This document shows, piece by piece, positions 33,461 through 46,022 of a stretch of 64,000 bases of DNA (positions are counted from its first letter, which is position 1; the number at the start of each line of letters is the position of its first letter). A program made the translations under genes and the position numbers. The stretch comes from Owenia fusiformis (taxonomy: Eukaryota > Annelida > Polychaeta > Sabellida > Oweniidae). Location: NCBI GenBank assembly GCA_903813345.2, contig CAIIXF020000007.1, positions 33,634,538-33,698,537 on the forward strand. Reading direction: 5' to 3'. Under the pieces are notes generated by a model. It saw nothing but the letters and a program-made list of their open reading frames with translations. It ran no database searches and was not told where the DNA came from.

Positions 33461-33892
33461 ACCCAAATGCGAGTAGGTAGTTACCAGTTTCACCACCAGG
33501 TGGCTGATTCGGGTCAATTAACATGGCAGGTATATAAGAAAGTTCCCTTAAACTTGAATATTATCAATTTAAGTGGCTTAATTTTAATATAACCCTTATG
33601 TGTCTGATACTTATACTAATGAAAATATGTCCAGTAAAGCAAAATATTATCTGTCCACTAAAAGAAAATATATTTCATTTTTTGTGATTTTATAGCATGG
33701 GGTCTATGGGGAATCTCCCCGAGCTAGAAGTCACATTTTCAAAGAAAATTAATTTTTCAAAGTTGATAAACACTTTTTAAAACCACATTTCTAAATGTAA
33801 TTTTACATGTAGATTTTAAATATGATATTACTTTGACTGACTTTTGAATTTTTAATGACGTAAATCAAGATTATTTCTACTCGCATCTGGGT
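33461..33892. mobile_element. MITE with ACCCARATGCGAGTAG ends
   Basis: Left ACCCAAATGCGAGTAGGTAG, reversed right ACCCAGATGCGAGTAGAAAT. A partial left copy lies at 14581 and a partial right copy at about 36720-36793. Confidence 0.7.
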
Positions 33893-33899
33893 TATTAGT

Positions 33900-34430
33900 T
33901 CAATACAGGCAAAAGGGGGGTTGTATTGTCATCATAAAAACAATAAAAGATGAAATTCTTAGAAGGGTTCTGTCAGGAAATTGTTTTCTCAGTCAAAAAA
34001 ATAGGAATTAACGAAACTGAAGTTTAATGAATGGAGCGCTTAAAATTCGGTTATTGCTGTGAAGCTGTTTTACAACTGAAAAAATCGTCACTAGTCCATG
34101 CCTGATGATACTAACACGATGCATCACAGACCCCTTGGAGTATCAGCAAATATGATGATTGCCTTAGAAAACTCCAAACCAACTCGACTCCGGGAATATT
34201 CTGTATTACTGGTACAGTTAAATATGCAACAATTGTTCAAATTCTTCAAGACTATGCTGTGGGGGGGGGGGGGGTTATATCATATTTCAAGTGTGACCAA
34301 GAGCCCCACAGACTAACAGCGTAGCTTACGGCAAATCAAACCTGACCTTGGGGATATATGGAATATATTCACAGCAAAAAATGTGTACGAATACAAGGAA
34401 TCCTAACGTCAGGATACATACAGGATATGC
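33900..34430. other. Non-coding; poly-G run
   Basis: A run of about 15 G at 34260. No exon. Confidence 0.45.
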
Positions 34431-34432
34431 AC

Positions 34433-34860
34433 GCAGTGTGCCAAACCTGTATGAATCCTGACGCCTGGATACATACAGGATTGGCACCGAATGTACATAT
34501 CCTGTACATATCCTGTGTCAGGATTTATACAGGATTGGCGCGTGTAGGAATCCAGTATGAATCCTGCATCTGAATTCATAGAGGATACGCTCGCAGTGTG
34601 CCAATCCTGTATGAATCCTGATGCCTGGATACATACAGGATTGGCACACAATGTACATATCCTGTACATATCATGTGTCAGGATTTATACAGGATTTGCA
34701 AATGTAGGAATCCAGTATAAATCATGCCTCCTGGATTCATACAGGATACGCTCGCAGTGTGCCAATCCTGTATGAATCCTGACCCCTGGATACATACAGG
34801 ATTGGCACACAATGTACATATCCTGTACTTATCCAGGCGTCAGGATTTATACAGGATATA
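34433..34860 (+). repeat. 160-bp satellite, about three copies
   Basis: GCAGTGTGCCAA occurs at 34433, 34593 and 34753, an exact 160-bp step. Each unit carries several ATCCTGTA/TACAGGAT half-palindromes, so short hairpins form throughout. Confidence 0.85.
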
Positions 34861-34876
34861 TTTGATGCTTAAGAAG

Positions 34877-36113
34877 CCACGATGCCCATGTCAAGCAGCG
34901 TGCCTAATAGGCACGCAGTTTGAAACTCTGACAAACTGCGCGCATATTTCAAAATGTGAGACGGGGAGGACACGACTCCCAAAAAGAGCCAAAATACGAA
35001 AAATACAAGGTTAGTCTCGTTCTAAAGATAGTACCATTCTGTGAAGATGAAATTAATTTACTCATAGTACTCAATGTTTTTCCCGATGTAAACCTAGTTA
35101 TCTCAATATAAGGGTCTTAAGTAACTTCTGTGTTCAAAATCTACAGTGTAAAGTTATATCTATGTCTTTTTATCGTCATTTGCCGTTTATTCAGCCATTG
35201 TGTCTGTGTATGCTAGAATATATAGGATGACTCCATCTGATTAAATCAGCAAAGTTTGTGTTCAAAACGATAATACGCCATAAACGTGATTTAAACATTT
35301 TTCTTGTCAAACTGCGCGCCTATATTCACATGTATTTCCCAAACTGCGTGCCTAATATTTCTAAACTGCTTGCCTATCCAAGCTTGTTTTGTATTATTAG
35401 AAAACATAAGCGCCATACAAGGCACATATGTGTCTAATAAGTAGAACCCCATAATTGAAACACTATGAGAGTCCATCCACCAAGATGGTGATCTGAAAAT
35501 AAAAGTTTTTTTCGTTATACATTTTGACTTTCAATATGAAAATCTCATAAAATCTGACGATAAAGCAAAATTTCCAAAGCTACATGAAAAACACCTACAC
35601 GTGCCTCTGTATAAATTCCAATGATAATATGTAGTTTTAATAGTGTATGCGCACAGTTTGTAATTTCTGGCTAAAATAGGCGCGCAGTTTGTGATTTATT
35701 TCTTTTTAATCTCCTGATTATCTGTTTTATCTCGAAATATTTTGAATTATACATGATAAATGTGTAAGGAATTAAATATAAAAATAGTCTAAAGTATTTG
35801 TCATTTATGTTTAAAGTGCTAGATCGATTTACGTATAAATTCCCGTTAAATCAGTGACGAAAATCCCATTAATCTGCTTATGTTTTAAAACTTAGATTCA
35901 TTTGCACATAGTTTTTGCTAGTATTTGCAAGATTCGTATATTCGCCACAGAATGAAAGCATTGAACAAGAAAACAATGCAGGATAAATGTCTTTAAATTA
36001 CGTTTCAAAATACAGACTCCAACTTAAATGATGCAATGTTCTTAGGCACGCAGTTTGTGATCGAAACAAACTGCTCGCCTAAGTAGGCGCGCAGCTTGAC
36101 ATGGGCACCGTGG
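34877..36113. mobile_element. 1.24-kb TIR element with repeated GGCRCGCAGTTTG motif
   Basis: Ends CCACGATGCCCATGTCAAGC and (reversed) CCACGGTGCCCATGTCAAGC, with AAG immediately outside on both sides. The motif (T)AGGCRCGCAGTTTG or its reverse recurs near both ends and singly inside (e.g. 34909, 35308, 35341, 35681, 36042, 36070, 36085). No long frame, so non-autonomous. Confidence 0.75.
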
Positions 36114-36719
36114 AAGCTATAGAAGACAAATGGTATATAAATAGCCCGATAAATAGCAATATGACATACTTTTAACGAGCCTAATGTCTGCAACCTTTTT
36201 TTAACGGACTTTCAATTAAAAGCCCATTATAACACATATAGTCGCAATGGTGGAGGGATTTGGATTTCACTTGAAACAATGCATAGCCCTTGGTCAGGGG
36301 GAATTACAGACATCTAACATAGCCTTTTAGTTATGTATAATCATTAATCAAAACAAATAATACCAATTAGTCCACCTTTCTGATTACATTTTGTCCATGT
36401 ATTTCCGGACTTATTTACTTAAAATTTAGCCAATATGATACAACTACAAATTACCTTCACTTGCGAAAGCCAATCATCACCATTCTGGAGTTCAGATGGT
36501 AAAAGAAGCAACAGATGAACCCTCTTCTTTTGATAATAAAACTATTGAAAGGATAATTGCTATTGTTATAATTGCTATTACCAGTGAAAATTCAAATTTA
36601 CTAACGATGATTGATAATTTAGCTACAAGCCCCGCCATGAGTGTGTGAATTTTGGGTGAAATAGAGGGGGGGGGAGATAGTCTGGAGGCAAGATTTTTTT
36701 TATTGCTATTTCAAGTGTG
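36114..36719. other. Non-coding stretch
   Basis: Nothing recognised. Confidence 0.4.
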
Positions 36720-36793
36720 ACCTTACTATGACTGAATTTTGAATTTTTAATGACGTAAATCAAGATTATTTCTACTCGCATCTGGGTTATTGG
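36720..36793 (+). repeat. Partial right end of the ACCCAGATGCGAGTAG element
   Basis: GAATTTTTAATGACGTAAAT through CTCGCATCTGGGTTATT matches the right end of 33461-33892. Confidence 0.65.
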
Positions 36794-37059
36794 TTATGTG
36801 AGATTTTGCGCTATATATGGAAACATTTAAATTATAATTTACTGCACGTGTTAATATTTCGTGTTTTGCTTTAGCTAAATACGGGATATCAAATCAAAAG
36901 AGTATGTTTTCACTTTATATCCGACTTGAGTCACGAAAAGTACATTGCAACATGGCTTCTTAATTGTTAACTTGTTATAAATTAAGAGGGTCTGTTTAAG
37001 TGGGTATTTCCACTAACCAACACCCATTATTTCGCATTGACAAGTACCAGAGCCGAATC

Positions 37060-37345
37060 CAGCATTTGCTAAGGGGATGACTTTTGAATTATTCCAGGGG
37101 TGAGGTCACATTTGATATTTGCTCAAAAATTACACGAAAACTGCTCAAAATTATTGGCCAGGGGATACAGTATTATCTTAAACAAGACATCTCTGTCGGC
37201 GAGGGGGGGGCTAACTTATTCCAGGGGTGGGGTCACATTTGATATTTGTTCAAAATAACACGAAAACTGCTCAAAGTGGTGAAAGAATAATTGGCCGGTG
37301 GATGCAGTATTATTTTAAACAATACATTACTGTCGGCGAAGGGGA
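37060..37345 (+). repeat. Two direct ~140-bp copies
   Basis: GGGGTCACATTTGATATTTG-type units at about 37100 and 37230, each ending CTGTCGGCGARGG before a G-rich run. Confidence 0.65.
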
Positions 37346-37349
37346 GGGG

Positions 37350-40300
37350 GGCTAACATATAGTTGAAATTACAGTACGCTACCTTAATTTTTGATAATCT
37401 ATAAACATAATCTTGTCATAAACAACTACTGATTTAATGTCTTATATATGTGGACGGGTATTTGTAAATTTGGTTTAAAGGGTTCCGATTAGCATCCCGT
37501 ATAAAAACAATATGGCGGCTCCAGGCGAATCAACTGGATCAGTCCATTTTTAAGAAATAAGGGGAATTCTGTAAAATCCAGTTTATTGAAATTGTCTTTG
37601 AGATAAAGTAATCCGTTTATAATGATTTTGAAAACGTTATCCAAAGAGTGATTGCGTTCAAAGAAGACATGTACAACAGCCAATATAAATCCTTGTATTA
37701 GAAACCGGTTTGTCTTGCTTTGTTTCATTTGTAGGATATTTCATGCCAAGCTGTGTGCTATTACGTTATGGGGAAATTCAGATGCCATTTTTTCCTTATT
37801 ATACACAAATAGAAGATCCTGAAACTTCACCCATAAATGTGGAATTGATTTGTCAAAATAAAAATCACCCTTTTATAAATGTGTGCCGATCTATAATATA
37901 CTTATGCTATATAACAGTTAGAGGTGTTGAAACAACGACCTCGAACCTGTGAACCCTTGAGTATTATTCCGGGATCGGGCCTTTTATACTAAACGGTGAG
38001 CAACACCAGAAACGAGCGTTCGATTTGCTAAACGATATGCGTCAAACTGACATGTATTATATCTATGGGGAATCATCTTTACACAGAATTATTTTTTGAT
38101 TCAAATTTAGTCCCTTCTATTAGAAAGGCATGGCTAAGATTGGTTCACATGTATAACTGTAATGATATTTTTATGTTTGAATCGCACAAAAAGAGATAAT
38201 GTCACATGTGCGTGAATGCATGTCTTATTTTAAAAACTGAATTATGATTTTGACATTTTCATAAGCTTTAAACCATTGTCTTTCCACATATTTATTTTCT
38301 TGACATGAGAACTTTAAACACGTTCTAAATAAGAAAGGCCAACGTGAGTTGAATTAAATTTAAAAAATATCAATTATCTGCGCATTTTCGTTGTACTACG
38401 TCTTACGGGATTTCGTACTTTAAGTGGGCTGAAGGTGAAGAATGGCACGTGTACGAAAACGTTTGTTACCAATTCATCTTTCAAAACACATTTTTATTTT
38501 TTACATATCTATGATCTATGATATATCACCTATGTAAAGAATTATTTTCAAATTAATTGCTAGGTTAATTCAATAAGCAATTCTGAGGTATATTTGAACT
38601 TTAATTCCATAGCAGATGTAATTCGGACAAAGGTTTTAAAATTCAAGAAGAGATTAAATCAATCAAAATAAATCTTATGATTCAACCGAGTCGACAATAC
38701 TTGGTTCAGTTCTATCATTTTCAATCATACCATGGTCATAGATTAACATAAGTAACCTTTCGAAAACATACCATTTTTGTAGAAAATGAAAGAAAATCGC
38801 GTTATAACATGTATCGAGTAATTGCCAAGTTTACGTCTTAAGTTTGATGTGGTAAACAGCATTCTTCATTAAGTCACACATATAAGTTAAGGGAAGCAAA
38901 AGATCATTTTAAAAATGAAACATATCAATAGATATTTTTAACATTGGAATACTTTTAGAAAGTAAGCTTATACTAGTAGATTTGCAAGAACTAGCTGTTT
39001 GGAATTCATCAACTTTTCTAAACAGGATCATTTCGTAGTACAAATGCAGGTCATTCAAAGGAAATGTAGATTTCAACATCCCCGTCTATGAATATTGATC
39101 TTTTTCAGACAGCAAAGGTAAGTTTAAAACAGAAATACTTCTTACGAATCCAAATTACATATTAAACTTAGAATTGTGATCTACGATCTTATGGGTATGT
39201 CACAAATTTGATTAGATACATTCGCTCAGCACGCCGTTAAACATATAATTAACTTTACAAGCGTAAGCCTAACTAAAGGTAACTTCGATTTTAGCATGTT
39301 CAGGCAAGGTTTATGTTTTATGAACATTCTGATTTGATAGCAAACTTTATTTTTGAGTGTATTAAATCAAATAAAGCTTATTGCGTCGGGACCTGTACGT
39401 TAGCCCAATTAAAGGCAAGTGTGCCGTCAATTAAAGAAACATGCACAGTGGTACACCGTTTTCGGAAAACATAACACTGATAATAGAAATTCATCAATTG
39501 TTATGAAATTTGCACCATCATTAAATGGAATCTCGAATTTCATGATGACTAAATATCGGATAAATATGACAAGAAATAAAAATTTGTTACATTTTTTCCC
39601 AAAAAGTTGTAAAATAAAAATAAACTAAAAAAATAATATTTTCACGACAAAAAATAAATAGTTCAACTGTTTTGATTCTACATGACGTTTTCAAAGAGTA
39701 GAGAGCTAGATTCAAAGCACCGTTCCTGCAAGTTTCAAATGAAAATATTAAAAACTGCGCGAGTAAGAGGACCGCAACTTTTTATGTCTACACTGACAAA
39801 AACCTGAAATTCCCGTTGTAAAGATATAGTCCCACGCGGAAGTGCACGTCATAAAGCTGATGGGTTAAGGCAATGTGCCGTCCAACTGTTAAAAAGAAAC
39901 CGAATATAGGGTAAAAATGAGGGAGACACAGACGTCGGAAGAATGGGGATAAAATCTAATCAAAACTAAGCTGAGACAGAATGAGAATCATATGTATGGA
40001 CTCGCAAGATTTTCATAAACATAATTGTTGATTGCTCACGAAAACAAAAACAAATTTCAGGGTTCATTGGCATCACACAATATTTGCAAAATGGGGGAGT
40101 GCATTTTCCCGGGATTTAAAACAATGCTTTACTTTAAATGTCGCCCCTCATACTAGCATACCCTTTAACTACCAGATTCAGTAGCACCCTGCCCTTGATA
40201 TATTAATACTATAGTTTCGTTGTACCCCTTTTCAAAAATACAACGAACTAAATACATTGTAATAATGATCTTGGAATTGATTTCTTTGATCTGTAATCTA

Positions 40301-40915
40301 GATCACACAATAACTAATTAACTATTTGATTGCGTTTTTGCTTCTTCAAAGACGGGATATCCCAAAATGACCTTGATTACAGCATGGGCTTTCAAGAGAG
40401 TCCATGATTGCAGTCTACATCACGGGTGTTAAAACACGAATATACCATGAGCACATGCTTTGAGGATCCGCGTTGTTTGAGCCTACCGCCGAGCACACTT
40501 ATACATTAATACCCGTTACACAGTCATGATACCGCCGAGCAAGCTCATTGCATCATCGGGTCTGCTTTACCCCCGTGTACATGGTCTATAGGCTATTTTT
40601 AATTCCTCGCCTATTTTAGTTGTGTATCTCTGAATCCCGGCTCTGATTATCATATACAATTTACTTTAACCAATTTTACCCGATTTTTGAACTTCAAAAC
40701 TGTCATATACATATTGGTCCCTAATCATATTAGGACCAATAACAAACAACATAATTAAAACTGGAAAACATAAAATACATATTCATCATCTCATCTATTT
40801 CTTCGGTTTGTATCTCCCGGTAATCTTTATGCCTTGAGCCACCCCCCCCCCTTACAGATACTTTAGATACACGTATTTTGACGCTACTTAATTTGACGAA
40901 TTTGCTCAATTTCAA
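37350..40915. other. Long non-coding stretch
   Basis: No exon with splice and family support, no repeat family shared with the rest of the window, and no RNA gene recognised. A C-rich run lies at about 40843. Confidence 0.45.
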
Positions 40916-41232
40916 ATATTGTAGCGGGGTCAGATGTCCAGATATAACTCCTTTTTTGTTCGGCTTTTTCAGGAAAGCAACAAACTTGGCACATTTGTAG
41001 AAACATATGACTTGAGTGGAAAATGATTTCAGGGCAAGTAGTTAGGGGTGGTCTTCATGGATTTTTTACCTCTGACCCCCACCCCTATCAGGTGGGAGGG
41101 GGTAAATTATAAAAATAAATAAAAATGGTTTTAAAGTATTTTTGTTTAAATGACTTCATTTGGTGATTGCTTTGAGCCTTGAAATGATTTTTCTTGAACT
41201 CATTTTAGAAGTGGTATTTAGTGAGGAAAATA

Positions 41233-42096
41233 CACTCCCCTCCATAAGTTTGGCAACCTTTTTTCCCCCATTGAACTACGTGTTAAAGCCTCTTTACCTT
41301 TGAAATTTTATTTACTTAACCTGCGATGAAAATACTTATACTATTGATGAAAACGTAATTTGACTTTAATTCCAATACCTCCAACTTTCTCAATTTTTTT
41401 TCTCAATTACGATAGGTCGAAAATTGATGATGAATTTTTGAAAATCGACATTCCCATGTTAACCAATGGGAAATGGTAGGTTTGCCACAAGTCATATGAC
41501 AGAATATCCATCCATTCGAGTCCTTGCAAAAAATACGAGTAAGGCAGGCAATTGAATTTGCTAACTTTATTGAACAAAAAATTGATATGTTTCTTCAGGT
41601 TCAACAAAGTTATAGGGCTTTAGTCAAAATTGTTTTTCAAAAAACCTCTCCCATTGAAATAACACAGGAGGCGAAAAATTATTTTCAATTATGAGTTTGA
41701 AGCGCTGTAACTTTAATATTCATCAAATAAACTAAACACTTAGTGTTAAAAAAAGTTAGACAATTCAATTTTCTATATAAAAATATTTTTTGCTGAATCT
41801 TTTACTGAAAAAATATCCTGATTTCTGATTTGCCCCGAACCCTCCATTTCCCATTGGATTACATGGGAATGACGATTTTCAAAAATTCATCAAATTTATC
41901 ATCAATTGTCGACCTATTGTAACTGAGGAAAAAAATTGAGAAAATTTGGAGGTATTGGAAATAAAGTCAAGTTACGTTTCCACCAATATTATAAGTTATT
42001 TCATCGCCGGTTAAATAAATAAAAATTCAAACGTAAAGAGGCTTTAACACGTAGTTCAATGGTGAAAAAAGGTTGCCAAACTTATGGAGGGGAGTG
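41233..42096. mobile_element. Fold-back MITE, CACTCCCCTCC ends, TA duplication
   Basis: CACTCCCCTCCATAAGTTTG at left and its exact reverse at right, with TA at 41231-41232 and 42097-42098. The two halves pair over about 400 bp. A second copy is at 55541-56415. TA target and ends fit a Tc1/mariner-type MITE. Confidence 0.85.
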
Positions 42097-42249
42097 TACA
42101 TCTTAACCCAATTATCCAGGAAAAATTCATTATTTAAAGGGCCAAATATGGGACGTCCATTACTGTATTTCAAGAATGTGATGACTAATAGTCACATCAC
42201 AGTAATAGAAGTATAAGTGTTTGTCACAGATATAAAAAAAATTATCGAA

Positions 42250-43390
42250 ATTTCAATTTTTTGGTGCATTTGGCTCAGGGGTAACCTTATCTTACCTCAA
42301 TAATTTTTAAGATAGTCAATGTATGCATCTCATATGAGCTCAGGATGGTGTTTCTAGTCTTGTTTTGTCATATTATTGCTAATTAGATGTACAAAAAAAA
42401 TTGGTATTCCAAAAAAATTCAAATTTTCATTTTCGATTCTGAATGGCCAGGGGTAACCATATTGTACCTTAATAATTTTTAAAATATGTAATATATCCAT
42501 CTCAAATGAGCTCAAAATGGTGCATCTAGTCCTGTTTTGTCATAATATTGCTAATTAGAAGTAAAAAAAGATTGGAATTCTTTTTAAATTAAATTTTCAT
42601 TTTCGTTCTGAATGGCCAGGGGTAACCTTATTGTACCTTAATAATTTTTAAAATATGTAATATATCCATCTCAAATGAGCTCAATATGGTGCATCTAGTC
42701 TTTTTCTATCATATTAACCCTAATAAGATGTAGAAAAATGATTGATAATTCTTAAAACTCTAAATTTTCATTTAAGCTTCAGACGGTCCAGGGGTAATCA
42801 TATTTTAGCATAATAATTTTCAAGATATGTAATATGCATCTCAAATGAGCTCAAACTTTTGAGCATGGTGCATATAGTCTTGTTTTATCTTACCCCAAAT
42901 AAGATGAAGAAAAATTATTGGACATTTCTTAAAAATCTGAATGTTCTATAACCATATTTTTAACATAATAATTTGCAATGTATGTTACATATGAATCTCA
43001 AATGAACTCAAAGTGGTTCATATACCAGAAGTCTTGTTATCATATTTCTCCTAATAATATATAAAAACATAATTTGACATTTCTAAATATCTAATATCTA
43101 AAAATCTAAATGTTCTATTTGAGCTTTTGACAGCCCAGGGGTAACCAATACTTACCATAATAATTTTCAATGTATGTTACATATAGGCATCTCAAATGAG
43201 CTTGAAATGGTGTATATAATCTTGTTTTGTCATATCATTTCTAAGGAGATGTAAAAATTGATCAGATTTTGATTTAGCTTTTGACTGGTTATAGGTCTCA
43301 TTTTACCATAATAATTTTCAAGATATGTCACATTAGCAACTCAAATAAGCTCAAAATGGCATTTTCTCATATTCATATGTTCATATATCC
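42250..43390 (+). repeat. ~170-bp tandem repeat, about seven degenerate copies
   Basis: CAGGGGTAACC landmark at 42276, 42448, 42617, 42788 and 43135, with weaker copies between and after. Each carries TCTCAAATGAGCTCAAAATGG. Inverted copies occupy 46040-46400. Confidence 0.8.
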
Positions 43391-43865
43391 ATACTGAGAT
43401 ATAAAATGATAAATCAATTATATAAAGATATAAGGTTTAAGAACATTTGCATCACCTCTGGGTACACCTTCGCATAGAATGATTGAATGAAAAATGGGGA
43501 GGCTGGATGTGGCTGGACTACTCCCACTGCTGATACTGAGGCCACAACATATGAAAATGTAGGTACTATGAGGCGGATATCTGTATAATAACAAAAGATG
43601 TTGCATCCGAGGCATGCAAAAAACGTGTTTGATGTTTAAGGAGTGTTGAGGGAACATATGCAAAATTTTGAAATCATATCTCATTTGCTCTGGGCTATGT
43701 AGCTGTAGGCGAGAATCTATAAATCCTGACCTGTTTGATTATGTTTTATGGATTTGGATTATATTTTCAAATGATTATACACAGAATCTTAACAATGCCA
43801 CTACTCAGTATAAACTGGACTGTCAAACATTTTCATATCTTAGAAAAGTGCTCGATAAAACTATA
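43390..43865. other. Non-coding interior of the 5.9-kb structure
   Basis: Nothing recognised. Confidence 0.4.
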
Positions 43866-44211
43866 CAGGGCGTATCAAAAAAAAAACGCAACAAGTAGTT
43901 AGGCTTTTTTGGTACATTGAATTAAAAGGATACAGTCAGCATTGGTTTTATGTTTTCGTCCAATATTGCATCGGGCTCCGTACACTGACTTTTGCAATGT
44001 TTATAACTTGGCCCGAAGCTAATTTTGGCCCACTTTGCAAATGGAATGATTACTCAAACATGACCAAATATCAATGAATGATATATCATTGTAAATAGGA
44101 GACACATGGCTTTATGGTGCATTGAATGAAATCAATGCTGTTATCACTGGTTTTGTGCTTTTCTAAGATAACAATCTGTTGCGTTTTTTTTATATGCACT
44201 GTAGTACAATA
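43866..44211. mobile_element. 346-bp MITE with poly-A-rich ends, TA duplication
   Basis: CAGGGCGTATC plus an A run and CGCAAC at left; GTTGCG, a T run and ATATGCACTG at right. TA at 43864-43865 and 44212-44213. Tc1/mariner-type. Confidence 0.75.
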
Positions 44212-44213
44212 TT

Positions 44214-45148
44214 GAGCTACTGGTACTAAAAAGGAATAAATGGATGTTGAGATTCTTTATATAAATAAATAAATGGATGTTGAGATTTTTTATAATTTTT
44301 TTAATCATTATTTCTTATCTCAGAAGGAATAAACGACAAAACTTGACTATATTCAACATTTTGAGCTCGTTTGAGTAACAAGTGTGATATATCTTAAATT
44401 ATTACGGTAAAATGGCATCACAAGCTAAGGCCGTAAGAATTAGATTCTTTGTTTTGCGTCCCCTTGCTTGCACGATTTTGAGTAAATCAGAAAAAACAAA
44501 CACATGTAAATAGCACCCACAAGGGTCTGAAAGTAACATCGCATTTCGTTCAATCAGAATCAGACGAAATGGCGGATAAATTGATGTGCGTCAAAATTGA
44601 CAGTGTTATTAATTGATTACTTTGGCATACATTGTGTATTTTCTTATTTTTACCCTTGAATAACACCTATATTTAAATTTATCCCACGATTAATGTGTTA
44701 TCTGTACAATAACAGCTATTGATATTTCTGATATTATTGAAATCCGTGTGATATTTTCCAGAAAATCGTTTATCAAACTCATATGCGTGTGATATCGTTT
44801 ATCTCACGCATATCCGTGTGATATCACATTTGCATTTCGCGCCACAATATTGTTGGAAATTAGGTCCAGAATGCCAACATTTCCGGGGGTACTTTTAAAA
44901 TTATTGTCCCACCAGTTCAATCACATTCACATAATAAGACCTCTCGCAGTTATAAAGCTGACATAAAACGGACAAAAAAACAATGTTTACATGTTCATTT
45001 ACTTTTAATTGTTAAAATAAAGTGTTCCAACTATTCAATTGATATTCTAATTTCTAGTTTATATTGTCTGCCAATGTCCTGGAAATTGGATCAAAACATC
45101 ACAAGGTGATTGTAAGCATTGGATAAACCCAATATCACATAATTTCTC
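44214..45148. other. Non-coding interior
   Basis: Several GTGATATC/GATATCAC repeats near 44745-44830; otherwise nothing. Confidence 0.4.
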
Positions 45149-45252
45149 GTGATATCATTTTATCGCCTCGTAGATATGAAATATCAACACTCATTCGCTT
45201 CGCTCACTCGTGTTGATATTTGATATCAACTCGGCGATAAAAATGATATCAC
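45149..45252. repeat. Strong hairpin with TTCGCTTCGCTC loop
   Basis: GTGATATCATTTTATCGCC and AATATCAACAC pair with GTGTTGATATT and GGCGATAAAAATGATATCAC around TCATTCGCTTCGCTCACTC. Confidence 0.85.
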
Positions 45253-45671
45253 TCAAAATGATGTGATATTCTGTATATATTGTATAAAATGTATAGATCT
45301 GTGTTTGTATCACTGCAAATTGGTATGTCATAAAATGTATATATTTCTCAGCAAACAAGTTTGTGTTTTTTTCTTGAGTTTGTGTTTGTTTTCCTTGTAC
45401 AGAGAGAGAGAAACAGAGAATCTAATTCTTATAGCCTAATATGAAAATGTCATTTTTTTCAAATTTCCAAACATTTTTTACATTCCCTAGGAATAATATA
45501 TGAGAAAAGAAGATTAAAAAAACCTTTAAAGCTCATTTGAGATCCATACTTATCACATGCTCTGTAAAATTCCAGTAATCTGATTGGTTGATTACCGTGT
45601 GAGTTTTCCCGTCTCACACGGCCGTCTCACACGTTACTAGAGGCAACCAGTGATGATCAATAGCAACGATA

Positions 45672-45763
45672 TGACGTCACTGATTATATCACTTCTAGCT
45701 AAGGAAAACAATATGACGTCATACTATTTCACAAACAAGTACAAATACAACGGTATGACGTCA
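45672..45763 (+). promoter_or_regulatory. Three TGACGTCA palindromes at 42-bp steps
   Basis: TGACGTCA at 45672, 45714 and 45756. TGACGTCA is the CRE consensus bound by CREB/ATF proteins. The exact spacing suggests a short tandem duplication; regulatory activity is unproven. Confidence 0.5.
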
Positions 45764-45893
45764 TATTGTTTCAAAGCGAAATCAAAAATTATAATAGTTA
45801 CAGAAGTACACGGGGTACTGAACACAATCATAACTGACCAAATCAAAATGCTTCAAAATTCCTAGACATGTGATAAAATCGTCATCACACGTT

Positions 45894-46022
45894 TCAGCTT
45901 ATGTGATACAGGAAATATTCCACTCGGGTAACAATGTATCACCACTCAAGCTTCGCTTTCGTGGATGATACAGTATTACCTTTCGTGGAATATTTCCTGT
46001 ATCACATGCTGAAACGTGTGAT
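45894..46022. repeat. Strong hairpin with CTTCGCTTTCG loop
   Basis: ATCACACGTTTCAGC and GTGATACAGGAAATATTCCA pair with TGGAATATTTCCTGTATCAC and GCTGAAACGTGTGAT, arms about 60 bp. Confidence 0.85.

Noticed and set aside
34358-35014. Several frames of 70-96 codons
   Set aside because: They are readings of the 160-bp satellite in different phases.
41407-41607. Similar ~66-codon frames at 41407 and 56031
   Set aside because: Both are the same segment of a non-autonomous fold-back MITE; similarity follows from the shared repeat.
42250-43390. CRISPR-like regular repeat array
   Set aside because: The ~170-bp units are repeats throughout with no short repeat/unique spacer pattern, and the genome is eukaryotic.
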